Below, in pieces: positions 34,830 to 44,699 of a DNA stretch of 64,000 nt; position 1 is the stretch's first letter, and each line of letters starts with the position of its first letter. The notes beneath the pieces are model-generated. The model did no database searches. It saw nothing but the letters and a program-made list of their open reading frames with translations, and had not been told where the DNA came from. The translations under genes and the position numbers were made by a program. The stretch is taken from assembly GCF_013141725.1 (NCBI RefSeq), contig NZ_WHNZ01000026.1, forward strand, positions 1 through 64,000, given 5' to 3'. This DNA is from Paenibacillus planticolens. Lineage in GTDB: Bacteria > Bacillota > Bacilli > Paenibacillales > NBRC-103111.

Positions 34830-35704
34830 TGTCAATGAGAATGCGTTTTTCGATGTTTGATGTCATGATTGGCTTCCTTATGCTTGTCTTTAGTTTGCTG
34901 ATCATCATTCCATTCATATACATTTTAGCCGTTTCCTTCAGCGGAGGTGGGGAGTCGATCGGCGGGGACTTCTTTCTCATTCCTAAGGAGTTTTCGCTGG
35001 AAGGCTATAAATACTTGATGTCTACTAGCAGGTTCGTTAACGCGATAGGCAATTCTGTTTACGTTACAGTGCTAGGTACTTTTGTAAATCTTCTTTTCTC
35101 GGTAACGCTGGCTTATGCCTTATCCAAGAAGTTTTTACCGGGCCGCCGGGTCATGATGCTGCTGATCTTTTTCACAATGCTGTTCAGTGCCGGAATTATT
35201 CCTAATTATTTGCTGGTTAAATCGCTAGGCATGCTGAATTCGTACTGGGCGCTTATTTTGCCTGGTGCTACTAACGCTTTTACGATTATGGTCATGAAAA
35301 CTTTTTTTCAAGGCTTGCCGGAGAGCCTGGAAGAAGCTGCGCGAATGGATGGAGCGGGCGAAATTCGGATCTTATGGTCGCTGGTGCTTCCGTTATCCAT
35401 GCCGATTATGGCTACGTTCGGGCTTATGTTTATGGTTGGCCACTGGAACGAATTTTTCAGCGCTGTCATTTATTTGAGCAAGAGCAGTATGTGGACTGTG
35501 CAGGTTCTTCTGCGTCAGATGATCGTCGTGGGCACATCCAATATTAACAATGAGTTTAGTATGAATGAGAAGTCTGCGGCACAATTGGGAGATACGATTA
35601 AAATGGCCGCAATCATCATCTCCATGATACCGATTGTGGTCGTGTACCCGTTTTTGCAAAAACATTTTGCCCAAGGCGCTATGATTGGATCTATTAAAGA
35701 ATAA
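34829..35704 (+). CDS. CUT1 ABC permease (YtcP-type), uronate island
   Basis: This 291-residue partner permease starts within the TAATG junction of the preceding gene, so the two are translationally coupled. The EAA loop reads EEAARMDGAGEIRILWSLVL and the end is GAMIGSIKE, typical of the second permease. Here the permeases precede the binding protein, the reverse of the mannoside island. As there, no ATPase gene is nearby. Confidence 0.92.
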   Translation: MSMRMRFSMFDVMIGFLMLVFSLLIIIPFIYILAVSFSGGGESIGGDFFLIPKEFSLEGYKYLMSTSRFVNAIGNSVYVTVLGTFVNLLFSVTLAYALSKKFLPGRRVMMLLIFFTMLFSAGIIPNYLLVKSLGMLNSYWALILPGATNAFTIMVMKTFFQGLPESLEEAARMDGAGEIRILWSLVLPLSMPIMATFGLMFMVGHWNEFFSAVIYLSKSSMWTVQVLLRQMIVVGTSNINNEFSMNEKSAAQLGDTIKMAAIIISMIPIVVVYPFLQKHFAQGAMIGSIKE

Positions 35705-35807
35705 AGCGTGAACTTCACATAGGAGGTGAAGAAGAAAGGTTCGGATCATCAAGGGATACGCTTACGTGTGGATTGTTATCGTTGAACATTGGAGAGGGTG
35801 GTAAGGT

Positions 35808-37340
35808 ATGAAAATGAAAAAAACGTTGTACGTTTCACTTGCTGTTGTGATGTCAATGAGTCTTTTGGCTGCCTGCGGCAAAGGCGAAGAGAAACAAGGG
35901 CCGGCTGCCAGCGCGAACAAAGAACCACTGAAAATCAAAGCGATGCTCATTTATAACGGGGAGCCTCCGGTGCTGAAGGGGAACAAGGCGAAGGAAGATA
36001 TCGAGAAGCGCGGCAATGTTCAGCTCGAATTGGAACTTGTTCCGGAAGACATCTATAAGGATAAAATCAGCATCGCGATGGCCGATTCGGCGCAATATGA
36101 TCTGATTCTGTTCGATAACGGCAAAGACGCCGTATTCACGAACTATGTGAAGCAAGGGGCATTCTATGACCTCACGCCTTATATGAAAGATAAGAAAAAC
36201 TTGAACCTGATTCCGGAGATTACTTGGTCTCAAACGAAAGTAGATAACAAAGTTTACGGGATTCCGAGACCAAGGCAGTTGTACAGCGCGCAAGGAGCGT
36301 TCCTTTACCGCAAAGACTGGCTGGATACATACGGCTTGAAAAAGCCGGAGACAGTGGAAGAACTCACACAAGTGTTAAAAACATTTAAAGAGAAAGATCC
36401 TGCCGGCGGCGGAAAAACAATCCCACTCCTTACTTATGCGACAAATACCTATGTCGTCTTCGATTGGCTGGCGTCCGTTCAATACGCCTTCGGGATGCCG
36501 AATGCTTGGACGATCGATAACGGAGTACCGAAGTTTGCGATTCAATCAGAGGGCTATATCAAATATTTAGAATGGTTAAAGAGCGCTTGGGCTAGCGGGT
36601 TAATCGAGAAGAATGCAACCGTGTTAAAGTCCCAGCAAGCCGTTGAAAAATGGACGCAAGGCATTGCCGGCATAAAAGCCAATCATGTCGGTGAATTAAG
36701 CGATGCTCCGAATTCGCCGCTTGATAAAATTCGGAAAGTGGACGCCAAAGGGGAAGTGGACATGCTGCCGCTCTTGAAAGGTCCCGATGGCAAAGGCGGC
36801 ATCGGAAAAGCTGCCGGTCTCTGGGGATTATGGGTCATCCCATCCAGCACGCCGAAGGAGAAAGTTCAGAAACTCGTTGATTTCCTTGATTTTAGCGCAA
36901 GTGAGGAAAACTATGCGTTCAGCAAAGCGGGGATTATCGGTCAGCACGCCACCAGCTACAAAGACGGCAAGGTGGAGCGTACAGCCGATCAGGTTAAGCT
37001 GTTCCAGTCCGAGACTCCGGCTGTTTGGGTGCTCGACAATCGTTACGATCCTTATTACTATGTGTCATCGGACGCGACTGACCCCGTGCGGACGAAGATG
37101 AAAGCCTACACGGATAGCTTCGAGAGCATCGGGATAACGAATCCGTTCGGCGGAATGACTTCCCCTACGCTTACGAAAAATACCGATCATTTGAAGAAAG
37201 TTTCCACGGCTGCTCTGAAATATGTCATTGGCGAAAGCACCATTGATGATGTGAAAACGGAAATTAACAACTGGGTGAAAAACTATGGAGAAGCTGCGGG
37301 TAAAGAATACATGGAGCAATATAACGCAATAAAGAAATGA
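35808..37340 (+). CDS. CUT1 sugar-binding lipoprotein, uronate island
   Basis: This is a 510-residue extracellular solute-binding protein. Its lipoprotein signal ends in LLAAC with Cys23. The mature part has family 1 features (IAMADSAQYDLILFDNGKD, YGIPRPRQLYSAQGAFLYRK). It would deliver oligosaccharides to the two permeases encoded just upstream. Neighbouring GH88 and heparinase-like genes point to unsaturated uronic-acid oligosaccharides as substrate. A hairpin follows the stop. Confidence 0.9.
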   Translation: MKMKKTLYVSLAVVMSMSLLAACGKGEEKQGPAASANKEPLKIKAMLIYNGEPPVLKGNKAKEDIEKRGNVQLELELVPEDIYKDKISIAMADSAQYDLILFDNGKDAVFTNYVKQGAFYDLTPYMKDKKNLNLIPEITWSQTKVDNKVYGIPRPRQLYSAQGAFLYRKDWLDTYGLKKPETVEELTQVLKTFKEKDPAGGGKTIPLLTYATNTYVVFDWLASVQYAFGMPNAWTIDNGVPKFAIQSEGYIKYLEWLKSAWASGLIEKNATVLKSQQAVEKWTQGIAGIKANHVGELSDAPNSPLDKIRKVDAKGEVDMLPLLKGPDGKGGIGKAAGLWGLWVIPSSTPKEKVQKLVDFLDFSASEENYAFSKAGIIGQHATSYKDGKVERTADQVKLFQSETPAVWVLDNRYDPYYYVSSDATDPVRTKMKAYTDSFESIGITNPFGGMTSPTLTKNTDHLKKVSTAALKYVIGESTIDDVKTEINNWVKNYGEAAGKEYMEQYNAIKK

Positions 37341-37353
37341 GTTTGCTTGCCAA

Positions 37354-37394
37354 ATGGAGAATTGCCCGAAGATCAGGGTGATTCTCCATATATT
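37354..37394 (+). terminator. Hairpin after the uronate binding-protein gene
   Basis: ATGGAGAAT (37354-37362) pairs exactly with ATTCTCCAT (37381-37389), with inner CCC/GGG pairing, followed by a weak T-rich tail. It lies inside the operon, so partial termination is likely. Confidence 0.6.
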
Positions 37395-37431
37395 TTAATT
37401 AGGTTTTGTAAAAACGAAGGAGATTTTAGAG

Positions 37432-38619
37432 ATGAAGCATGTGAAAGATGAAGGCATACAGAATGCAGATCGGTTCAGGACCCCGCCGCAGTTAACCAAA
37501 GATCAATGCGATGCGGCCATCGTGCATGTATTGAAGCAGATCGACGGCAATTTGGAAATATTCACAGACCAGTTTCCCGATATCGTCAGCACAAATCTTA
37601 GATATACACCGGCAGATAATTACGAGTGGACGCCTGGTTTTTGGACAGGGATGCTGTGGCTCGCTTATGAAGTTACAGGCGATGAGAAGTACCGGCGTGC
37701 CGCCGAAATTCAATTGAGCTCCTTCAAAAAGCGCGCAGACGAACAAATCGGTACCGAAACGCACGATTTAGGTTTTTTATATTCCCTATCCTGTGTTGCT
37801 GCGTACAAGCTTACCGGTAATGAGGAAGCGAAGCAAACGGCACTTCGTGCGGCGGATTTGCTCATGACCCGCTATTTGGATCAGGCAGGAATTATCCAAG
37901 CTTGGGGAAGCTTGAGCAATCCGAAGCAGCGGGGACGTATGATTATCGACTGCTTGCTGAATCTTCCGCTATTGTATTGGGCGGCGGAAATAACGCAGAA
38001 TCAGGCCTATTTCGATGCCGCAGCCACGCATGCCAAACAAGCTGCAGCGTATTTGATTCGTGAAGATGCGTCCAGTTTTCATACGTATTATATGGATGTT
38101 GACACCGGCGCTCCGCTTTACGGCAAAACCGCTCAAGGGTTCTCGGACGATTCCTGCTGGTCGCGCGGTCAGGCTTGGGCTGTCTACGGGTTCCCGCTTA
38201 ACTTTATATACATACAAGATCCAGAACTTATCGATTTAACGAAAAAAGTGACGAATTATTTCATAAACCGGCTGCCGAACGATTATGTTTGCCATTGGGA
38301 TTTGATTTTTACGAGCGGTTCCGAATTGCGGGACAGCTCGGCTGCGGCTATTGCCGTGTGCGGCATCATGGAACTGAACAAGCATTTATCCGCAGCGGAT
38401 CCCTATAAAGCTATTTATGAGAATGCTGCAAGTTCCATTCTTTTGTCTTTGATGGACAATTATTCGACCGTGAGCACGCCGGAATCCAATGGATTGCTGC
38501 TGCATGGCGTATATAGCAAGCCCTTAAATGCAGGAGTCGACGAATGCTGCCTGTGGGGCGATTATTTTTACTTTGAAGCGCTGGTCCGGGCAACAAGAGA
38601 TTGGAAGCTGTATTGGTAA
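37432..38619 (+). CDS. GH88 unsaturated glucuronyl hydrolase
   Basis: This 395-residue cytoplasmic enzyme of glycoside hydrolase family 88 removes the 4,5-unsaturated uronic acid that polysaccharide lyases leave at the non-reducing end of glycosaminoglycan-like oligosaccharides, acting by hydration of the double bond. The two key aspartates can be placed: Asp112 in ETHDLGF and Asp173 in MIIDCLLN. They are 61 residues apart, the same spacing as Asp88 and Asp149 of the Bacillus sp. GL1 enzyme. DDSCWSRGQAWAVYG is another family block. AAGGAG precedes the ATG. There is no signal peptide, so it works on imported lyase products. Confidence 0.93.
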   Translation: MKHVKDEGIQNADRFRTPPQLTKDQCDAAIVHVLKQIDGNLEIFTDQFPDIVSTNLRYTPADNYEWTPGFWTGMLWLAYEVTGDEKYRRAAEIQLSSFKKRADEQIGTETHDLGFLYSLSCVAAYKLTGNEEAKQTALRAADLLMTRYLDQAGIIQAWGSLSNPKQRGRMIIDCLLNLPLLYWAAEITQNQAYFDAAATHAKQAAAYLIREDASSFHTYYMDVDTGAPLYGKTAQGFSDDSCWSRGQAWAVYGFPLNFIYIQDPELIDLTKKVTNYFINRLPNDYVCHWDLIFTSGSELRDSSAAAIAVCGIMELNKHLSAADPYKAIYENAASSILLSLMDNYSTVSTPESNGLLLHGVYSKPLNAGVDECCLWGDYFYFEALVRATRDWKLYW

Positions 38620-38668
38620 ACAAAATGAGGATGACATCTACCAATAGGAATCAAGGAGGATTTTTTGC

Positions 38669-39919
38669 ATGAAACAGCTAACTGCCATATTAATCGGAGC
38701 GGGAGCCAGGGGCTCTTTCAGTTACGCGCCTTACGCACTGGACTACCCGCATGAATTAAAGTTTGTCGCCGTAGCGGAGCCAGACCCGAATCGCTTGGCG
38801 CAATTCGCACAGGAGCACGGTATCCCGCCGGAGCGGTGCTATGATTCGTGGGAGCAACTGCTTGAACAGCCGCAGCTGGCCGATATCGCTGTGATTTGCA
38901 CGCAGGACCGGATGCATTACTATCCGACGATGAAGGCTTTACGTAACAAGTACCATGTGCTGTTGGAAAAGCCGATGTCACCCGATCCGAAGGAATGTAT
39001 CGATATGGAGCAAGCGGCTAAAGAAAATAACCGGCTGCTTACGATTTGCCACGTTCTTCGCTACACGCCATTCTGGTCGGCTATTAAGCGGCTTATTACG
39101 GAAGGACGCATCGGGCAAGTGGCATCGATCCAGCTCAATGAGAACGTCGGCTATTGGCATATGGCGCATAGCTTCGTTCGCGGCAACTGGAACAATTCGG
39201 ATGTGTCGAGCCCGATGATCTTGGCCAAATCGTGCCATGATATGGATGTGTTGTCTTGGTTGATGGATGAGCCGTGTGTACGGGTCAGCTCGTATGGCTC
39301 GCTAATGCATTTTCATTCCGGCAATGCGCCGGAAGGCTCCACTGAATATTGTATTGACGGCTGCGCCGTAGAAACAACATGTCCGTATTCAGCCCCTCGC
39401 TTCTATTTGGGCGAGAGTAAAGCTTGGGCAAGACATTTCACGGCAGACTTATCTCGGGAAAGCATTGTGCAAGGCTTGAAGGAGACCGGCTACGGTCGAT
39501 GTGTGTATAAATGCGATAATAACGTCGTAGATCACCAAGTTGTGAATATGGAATTTGCGAGCGGCGCTACCGCTATTTTCAGCATGAGCGGTTTTACTCG
39601 CGATCAGGAGCGCCGTATTCAAATTATGGGCACCCGCGGTGAAATTCGCGGTGAGGATGACAAGATTATCCTGATGGATTTTGTCACGCATGAGAAGACG
39701 GAGATTATGCTTCCGAAGCAAACGAGCGGGCATGGCGGCGGCGATAGCGGAATCGTCCGCAGCTTTTTACAAGAAGTGCGCGATTACAATGGAGAAGAAA
39801 GCTTAACGTCCGCTGCGGCCTCCGTTCGGAGTCATCTGATGGCGTTTGCAGCGGAACACTCCCGCTTGAATCAGGGGAAATCGATCGAACTGGCTGAGTT
39901 TGCCGGCTCGCTTTCTTAA
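38669..39919 (+). CDS. Gfo/Idh/MocA family oxidoreductase
   Basis: This is a 416-residue NAD(P)-dependent dehydrogenase-like protein. The N-terminal Rossmann fold shows LIGAGARG and AVAEPDPNRL. The family lysine is in LLEKPMSPDP, and the substrate domain contains KSCHDMDVLSWLMD. It carries extra cysteines (CIDGCAVETTCPY), seen in a subgroup of sugar-island members. It probably oxidises or epimerises a sugar or uronate released by the neighbouring hydrolase. The exact reaction cannot be told. AAGGAGG is well placed before the ATG. Confidence 0.9.
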   Translation: MKQLTAILIGAGARGSFSYAPYALDYPHELKFVAVAEPDPNRLAQFAQEHGIPPERCYDSWEQLLEQPQLADIAVICTQDRMHYYPTMKALRNKYHVLLEKPMSPDPKECIDMEQAAKENNRLLTICHVLRYTPFWSAIKRLITEGRIGQVASIQLNENVGYWHMAHSFVRGNWNNSDVSSPMILAKSCHDMDVLSWLMDEPCVRVSSYGSLMHFHSGNAPEGSTEYCIDGCAVETTCPYSAPRFYLGESKAWARHFTADLSRESIVQGLKETGYGRCVYKCDNNVVDHQVVNMEFASGATAIFSMSGFTRDQERRIQIMGTRGEIRGEDDKIILMDFVTHEKTEIMLPKQTSGHGGGDSGIVRSFLQEVRDYNGEESLTSAAASVRSHLMAFAAEHSRLNQGKSIELAEFAGSLS

Positions 39920-40030
39920 AGTGAACTAGCAGAATGATCATGTATGGCCTTATCCGCCATGTGCTAAAATAGACTCCAAGAGAGCATTGATATCGTTTCT
40001 CGGATGATAGGGAAAGGCCGCGATTATACA

Positions 40031-41839
40031 ATGAGAGTATCATTTCTGCGTTTTATTAGAAGAAGTTTTTTTGTTAAAGTTATTTTCATCCTTTTTCTGG
40101 TTTCTGCTATTCCCTTATCTATTTTCGCCTATGTAACGGTACATGTTTCGAACCAAACGGTGATGGCGAAAGTGAACGCGCTGAATTTTCAAGTCGTTAA
40201 CCAGTTGAACGAACAAATCGATAATACGATGGTGCGTATTCAACAATTAAGCAACCAATACGGACTTTCGCCGGTCATCACCAACGCTTTGAATGCAAAG
40301 GACAGCTACTTCGACTACGTGATTCAGATGCAGGAATTGCTGAGAACGTTGGATACGGGAAAAACGACGATCGGGGATATAGCGGATATCAGCATCTATT
40401 CTGTCGATTCCGGTGAAGTCATTTCTACAACGGATTCGATAGCTCCCTTAGCGCAATCACGTTATGAGGAGCTTATCCACTCTATGGAAGCATCGAACAA
40501 GGCATTTCAATTAATCGATACGCCCAGCACGGAGAATTCTTTTCTTGCCGACAACAGCTTCTTTATGCGAAAACTCACATATTCCAATGGGACAGGCTAC
40601 AGAGGAATGCTGATCATTACGCTGCCGAAGCAAGCTTTGCAAAAGGCGATTCATAACATCAATCTGGGTCCCGACGGAGCCGTATACATTGTCACGAGCG
40701 AGAACAAAGTCATTGCCACGACGAGCACGGCTTCTTCAACAGAAATTTCCAAGCGGATCGAACAGGCCATAGAGGGTTGGAACGAAAGCAAACATAGCGA
40801 ACAGTTCGTCGTTGATCACTCCCTGTTCTCGATTAAACAGTCCGGTAACTTTCATAAGTGGAGTGTCATTTCTGAAATACCGGTTGATCAATTGTCGGAG
40901 AGTGCGCGGTTTATTACGAGAACGGCATTGATCTTGTTAATGATGCTTATGCTTTTTGGACTGATCGGTGCACTAGTGATCGGTTACAATCTGTATCGGC
41001 CGCTTCAGCGGCTCAAACGGCATATGAGATCGATTCAGCAGGGCAACTTCTCCAACTCGTATTCGGATTATCCGAAAAATGAGATTGGCGAGCTGGGTAT
41101 GATGCTGAATAATATGGCCTTTCGCCTGAATACGCTGATGGAAAATTTACAGCAATCGGAAGAATTGAAACGACGCAGTGAAATAACGGCGCTGCAGGCC
41201 CAAATCAATCCTCATTTCTTATACAACACATTAAATACAATCAGCATGTTCGCCATGTTGAAAGATTACAACAAAATCAGAAGCATGCTGCACAGACTCA
41301 TTTCCATGCTGCGCTACTCGATGGAAAACTATGCACAGCTTGTCCCTCTTTCCGGGGAACTTCATTACATAACCGATTATATCGCCATGCTGCAATTGAG
41401 GTATGATTGCCAAATTATTGTGAGAACGGAAATTGACGAACAATTGAAAGGCATGCTAATTCCGAAGCTCTTATTGCAGCCCTTGATCGAAAATTCATTG
41501 TTTCACGGTATTTTCGGCAAAGAAACCGATCAAGGGACCATTGTTGTTCGAGCGGTTCCGTTCACGGAAGAAACGGTCATGCTCCAAATTGAAGATGATG
41601 GATTAGGCTTGGAGCCGGACCGCTTAGAACAGCTGCGACGGTATATTCAGCACGAAGATCGCGGGGAAAGCATAGGAATTAAAAATGTATCAGAACGCGT
41701 CAGACTGCTGTTCGGGGAGCAATCTCAATTTCGAATTGAAAGTAATGCTCAAGGAGAAGGGACAATCGTGTCCATCCTTATTCCAAGGCATCGATTGGAA
41801 TTCGCTAAGGAGGAACACTCGCATGACGGCTCCATATAA
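40031..41839 (+). CDS. YesM-type sensor histidine kinase, uronate island
   Basis: This is a 602-residue membrane kinase. Transmembrane helices at about residues 14-36 and 300-322 enclose an extracytoplasmic dCache-like sensor region, and a HAMP domain follows. The phosphoacceptor is His395 in INPHFLYNTLNT. The ATPase domain shows PLIENSLFHG and IEDDGLGLE. An open frame begins at 40004, but the ATG at 40031 gives the usual short N-terminus and has AAAGG upstream. It overlaps its response regulator by 17 bp. Confidence 0.9.
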   Translation: MRVSFLRFIRRSFFVKVIFILFLVSAIPLSIFAYVTVHVSNQTVMAKVNALNFQVVNQLNEQIDNTMVRIQQLSNQYGLSPVITNALNAKDSYFDYVIQMQELLRTLDTGKTTIGDIADISIYSVDSGEVISTTDSIAPLAQSRYEELIHSMEASNKAFQLIDTPSTENSFLADNSFFMRKLTYSNGTGYRGMLIITLPKQALQKAIHNINLGPDGAVYIVTSENKVIATTSTASSTEISKRIEQAIEGWNESKHSEQFVVDHSLFSIKQSGNFHKWSVISEIPVDQLSESARFITRTALILLMMLMLFGLIGALVIGYNLYRPLQRLKRHMRSIQQGNFSNSYSDYPKNEIGELGMMLNNMAFRLNTLMENLQQSEELKRRSEITALQAQINPHFLYNTLNTISMFAMLKDYNKIRSMLHRLISMLRYSMENYAQLVPLSGELHYITDYIAMLQLRYDCQIIVRTEIDEQLKGMLIPKLLLQPLIENSLFHGIFGKETDQGTIVVRAVPFTEETVMLQIEDDGLGLEPDRLEQLRRYIQHEDRGESIGIKNVSERVRLLFGEQSQFRIESNAQGEGTIVSILIPRHRLEFAKEEHSHDGSI

Positions 41840-42659
41840 GGTATTGATCGTTGAGGATGAGAAACCGGCCCGCGATGTATTCAAACAAATGATTGCCCAA
41901 GAAAAGGAATGGTTTGAGCTCGTAGGAGAGGCTGTCAACGGAAGAAGAGGGCTTGAACTGTTCAAACAATTTCAACCTCATTTTCTGATTACTGATATAA
42001 CGATGCCGGTGATGAGCGGAATTGAAATGCTTCAAGCGTTGAAACAGTTGCAACCGGATATGCCGGAGACGATTATTTTATCTTGTCACAAAGATTTCCA
42101 TTTTGCTCAAAAGGCCATTGAATTAGGCGCGTCATCCTACTTGATTAAGGAAGATTGTCTGCTCCAAGAGAACCTGCTCGCCGACACACTCAAAAACTTC
42201 ATTCCGCGAATTTGCAGGCGGGAAGACGATCGGCAAAAAATACAAGCAAACGAACAAAATACCGACGCAGGCATAGCGGAAGTGAGCTATGAGCAAGGAA
42301 GTCCTGTCAATGCGATCATGTTGAATGTAATCGAACAGCTGAGGGCTGATTTGTCCGTATCGATATCCTTGGAAGACATGGCTGCGAAAGTAGGATACAG
42401 CATTCCTTATCTCAGTTCTTTGTTTAAGAAAACGACAGGGCAAACGTACACCCAATATATGATGACGATGAGGGTTCAAGCTGCTAAACGCATGCTGCTG
42501 ACAACCGATCTTCGAACATTTCAAATTGCCGAACAGGTTGGGATGGAAAATTACCGTCATTTCAATAAAGTATTTAAAAGAATGGTCGGCATGAGTCCGA
42601 AGGAGTATAAGCTATCCCATCATCAGTTGAGTGGGCTTGCTAATCCGGAAACCCTTTAA
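41823..42659 (+). CDS. YesN-type response regulator, short form
   Basis: This 278-residue regulator has a receiver domain (IVEDE at 9-13, Asp58 in ITDITMPVMSG, Lys in YLIKED) and a C-terminal AraC HTH (ISLEDMAAKVGYSIPYLSSL, then QIAEQVGMENYRHFNKVFK). It is much shorter than the 506-residue homologue at 2548 because the middle linker is nearly absent. The ATG at 41823 is supported by AAGGAGG nine bases before it; the frame is open upstream only because it runs inside the kinase gene. It probably activates the surrounding uronate genes. Confidence 0.92.
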   Translation: MTAPYKVLIVEDEKPARDVFKQMIAQEKEWFELVGEAVNGRRGLELFKQFQPHFLITDITMPVMSGIEMLQALKQLQPDMPETIILSCHKDFHFAQKAIELGASSYLIKEDCLLQENLLADTLKNFIPRICRREDDRQKIQANEQNTDAGIAEVSYEQGSPVNAIMLNVIEQLRADLSVSISLEDMAAKVGYSIPYLSSLFKKTTGQTYTQYMMTMRVQAAKRMLLTTDLRTFQIAEQVGMENYRHFNKVFKRMVGMSPKEYKLSHHQLSGLANPETL

Positions 42660-42675
42660 ATGGAGGTTCACGTAT

Positions 42676-44646
42676 ATGTATCCGTTGCACTCAGCGGCGT
42701 GGCTGGAACAATTTCGTTCGCGCATCCGAACCGAAACAACCGTGCGGAAGGCACTTGCTTATCAAATGAAACAGATGAAATCCGTCGTCGAAGTTCCTCC
42801 GGTTATTCCGCTCTCCGGAGGAGGCTGGAGTCATGCCTATGTCTGCCCGGCTGACGGAACCCGTCTTCAGACGGTCACGCGTGTTGTCCACAAGTGCCCG
42901 CTTTGTCAGCGAGAGATGAGCGGTTCGCCATATGACGAGGTCGTTATTGCTGAGGAACATGCAGCATGCAGCAATCGTGCTCTGACCGCTGCTCTGCTGT
43001 ACGCCGCAACCGATGAAATCGCATATGCCGAGTGGGCAAAGCAGGTAATTTTGTTTTATGCACAACATTATGCTGCTTATGATTTGCATGATATTTTTGG
43101 TAAAAGCGGCAGCGAAGCGGGAAGATACGGAGCAAGGGTACAAAATCAGACACTTAGCGAAGCAATGTGGGTGATTCCGCTTGCTCAAGCTTTCACGATA
43201 CTTAAGTGCTGCCAAATGTGGACGGATGCGGAGATGCGGGGCATCGAGTTGAACCTGTTTTGGCCTGTAATTGCCGTGATAGAGCGAAATCCGCGCGGGG
43301 AGTCGAACTGGCAGAGCTATCACAATGCAGCGGCTGCTGTGATCGCCGAAGCGTTGGGCGATAGAGAATTGCTCGAGAGGGCGTTGAACGATCCTCACAA
43401 TGGGTTTCATTTTCAAATGGAACAAAGTGTGGGAAAAGAAGGCTTTTGGTTTGAAGGATCGTGGGGGTATCATTTCTATACGTTGATCGCGCTGATCGCG
43501 ACAGTTCACTCTGCCGCAGCATTCGACGTGTCGCTAAACGAGGACAGGAAATTCCAGCTCATGTTTCGTATCCCCCTTGAAGCTCATTTGCCAGACTACA
43601 CGTTTCCGGCCATTCACGATTCAATGGAAACCGACCTGAGGCAGCATGCAGACTTGTATGAATTCGCTTATGCAGTGTACGGCTTAGGAGAAGACACCCT
43701 TCAACACTCGGAAAGATGTTCCCTGTACAGTCTGCTTTATGGCAGAGATATCCTGGAAGCGGAGGAGTCTGGCGGCAAAGCGGCCATTCAGAATATCCGT
43801 GTGATCAACTTAAATAAGCCAGGCATGCTTTATGTGACAATTGGAAAAGGAGCCTCGGCGCAAGCGGCGCTAGTCGATTATGGAGAGCATGGCGGTTGGC
43901 ACGGCCACTTCGACAAACTGAACGTGATTTATTATGCAGGAGGCCGCTGTTGGCTGACGGATGCCGGCATGTTGGGGTACAGCCACCCACTGCACGATGC
44001 TTGGTTCCGGCAAACGATTGCTCACAATACCATTGTGGTCGGAGGCCGCTCACAGAGTCCTTCTACGGGAGTTTTGCGGGATGTAAAGACGGACGAGCGA
44101 GACGGCACGGTTCGAATTTGCGCTGAGGTGGAGGACGCCTATGCGGGTGTACGCTTGGAGAGAATCATCACGCTTGCGAGCGGTCTGTTCATCGATGAAT
44201 GCAAGGTCTTTTGCGACCGTGAGGAGGATGTGGATTGGGTATTTCATACCCCCGGCGTTCCGGTCCTTCCATCGTCCATCGGGTATGAGCCTGTTTCTTC
44301 TGTGGAGCTGTCCGATTCCGACGGATACTCTTATTTGAAGGAAATCCGCAGGCTAACCGGTTTGCCCGATGATCCTCGAATGCTGGAGTGGAAATGGAAC
44401 GAGACGGATGCTGGGCATGAGCGGCTGCAGATGTATGGTATCGGCCGTTTTTCCGGTAACTTGGCACAGGAGGAGTGGTATTTGGCCGAATCACCGGGGA
44501 TGGCGCATGTCAAACGCCGGAGCACGTTGATCCGCAGAGTGCGCAAGGTGAGGGAGACGTCATTTGTTTCCGTGTTTCGGGCTTGTGCGAAAGGCGACGA
44601 ACCGCTTTGCACTTCAAGCTTGAACGCATGCAGGAGAGAAGAATAG
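42676..44646 (+). CDS. Heparinase II/III-like polysaccharide lyase, cytoplasmic
   Basis: This is a 656-residue protein of the heparinase II/III fold. The N-terminal half is an alpha-toroid with EGSWGYHFYTL. The C-terminal half is a beta-sandwich with the diagnostic block HGHFDKLNVIYYAGG at about residues 409-423 and AGMLGYSHPLHD. Cysteine knuckles (YVCPADGT and HKCPLCQREM, about residues 57-90) may bind zinc. There is no signal peptide, so it should act exolytically on imported oligosaccharides, with the GH88 enzyme removing the unsaturated residue it creates. The polymer (heparan, alginate or another uronan) cannot be decided. GGAGG before 42676 sets the start. Confidence 0.87.
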   Translation: MYPLHSAAWLEQFRSRIRTETTVRKALAYQMKQMKSVVEVPPVIPLSGGGWSHAYVCPADGTRLQTVTRVVHKCPLCQREMSGSPYDEVVIAEEHAACSNRALTAALLYAATDEIAYAEWAKQVILFYAQHYAAYDLHDIFGKSGSEAGRYGARVQNQTLSEAMWVIPLAQAFTILKCCQMWTDAEMRGIELNLFWPVIAVIERNPRGESNWQSYHNAAAAVIAEALGDRELLERALNDPHNGFHFQMEQSVGKEGFWFEGSWGYHFYTLIALIATVHSAAAFDVSLNEDRKFQLMFRIPLEAHLPDYTFPAIHDSMETDLRQHADLYEFAYAVYGLGEDTLQHSERCSLYSLLYGRDILEAEESGGKAAIQNIRVINLNKPGMLYVTIGKGASAQAALVDYGEHGGWHGHFDKLNVIYYAGGRCWLTDAGMLGYSHPLHDAWFRQTIAHNTIVVGGRSQSPSTGVLRDVKTDERDGTVRICAEVEDAYAGVRLERIITLASGLFIDECKVFCDREEDVDWVFHTPGVPVLPSSIGYEPVSSVELSDSDGYSYLKEIRRLTGLPDDPRMLEWKWNETDAGHERLQMYGIGRFSGNLAQEEWYLAESPGMAHVKRRSTLIRRVRKVRETSFVSVFRACAKGDEPLCTSSLNACRREE

Positions 44647-44654
44647 GCATTGTA

Positions 44655-44687
44655 AAATCCGTATCCGCTCAGGGAATACGGATTTTT
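44655..44687. terminator. Terminator closing the uronate island
   Basis: AAATCCGTAT (44655-44664) pairs with ATACGGATTT (44676-44685) and the T run continues to 44687. The A-rich left side may also serve the convergent ArsR gene. Confidence 0.82.
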
Positions 44688-44699
44688 GCTGATGTCTAA

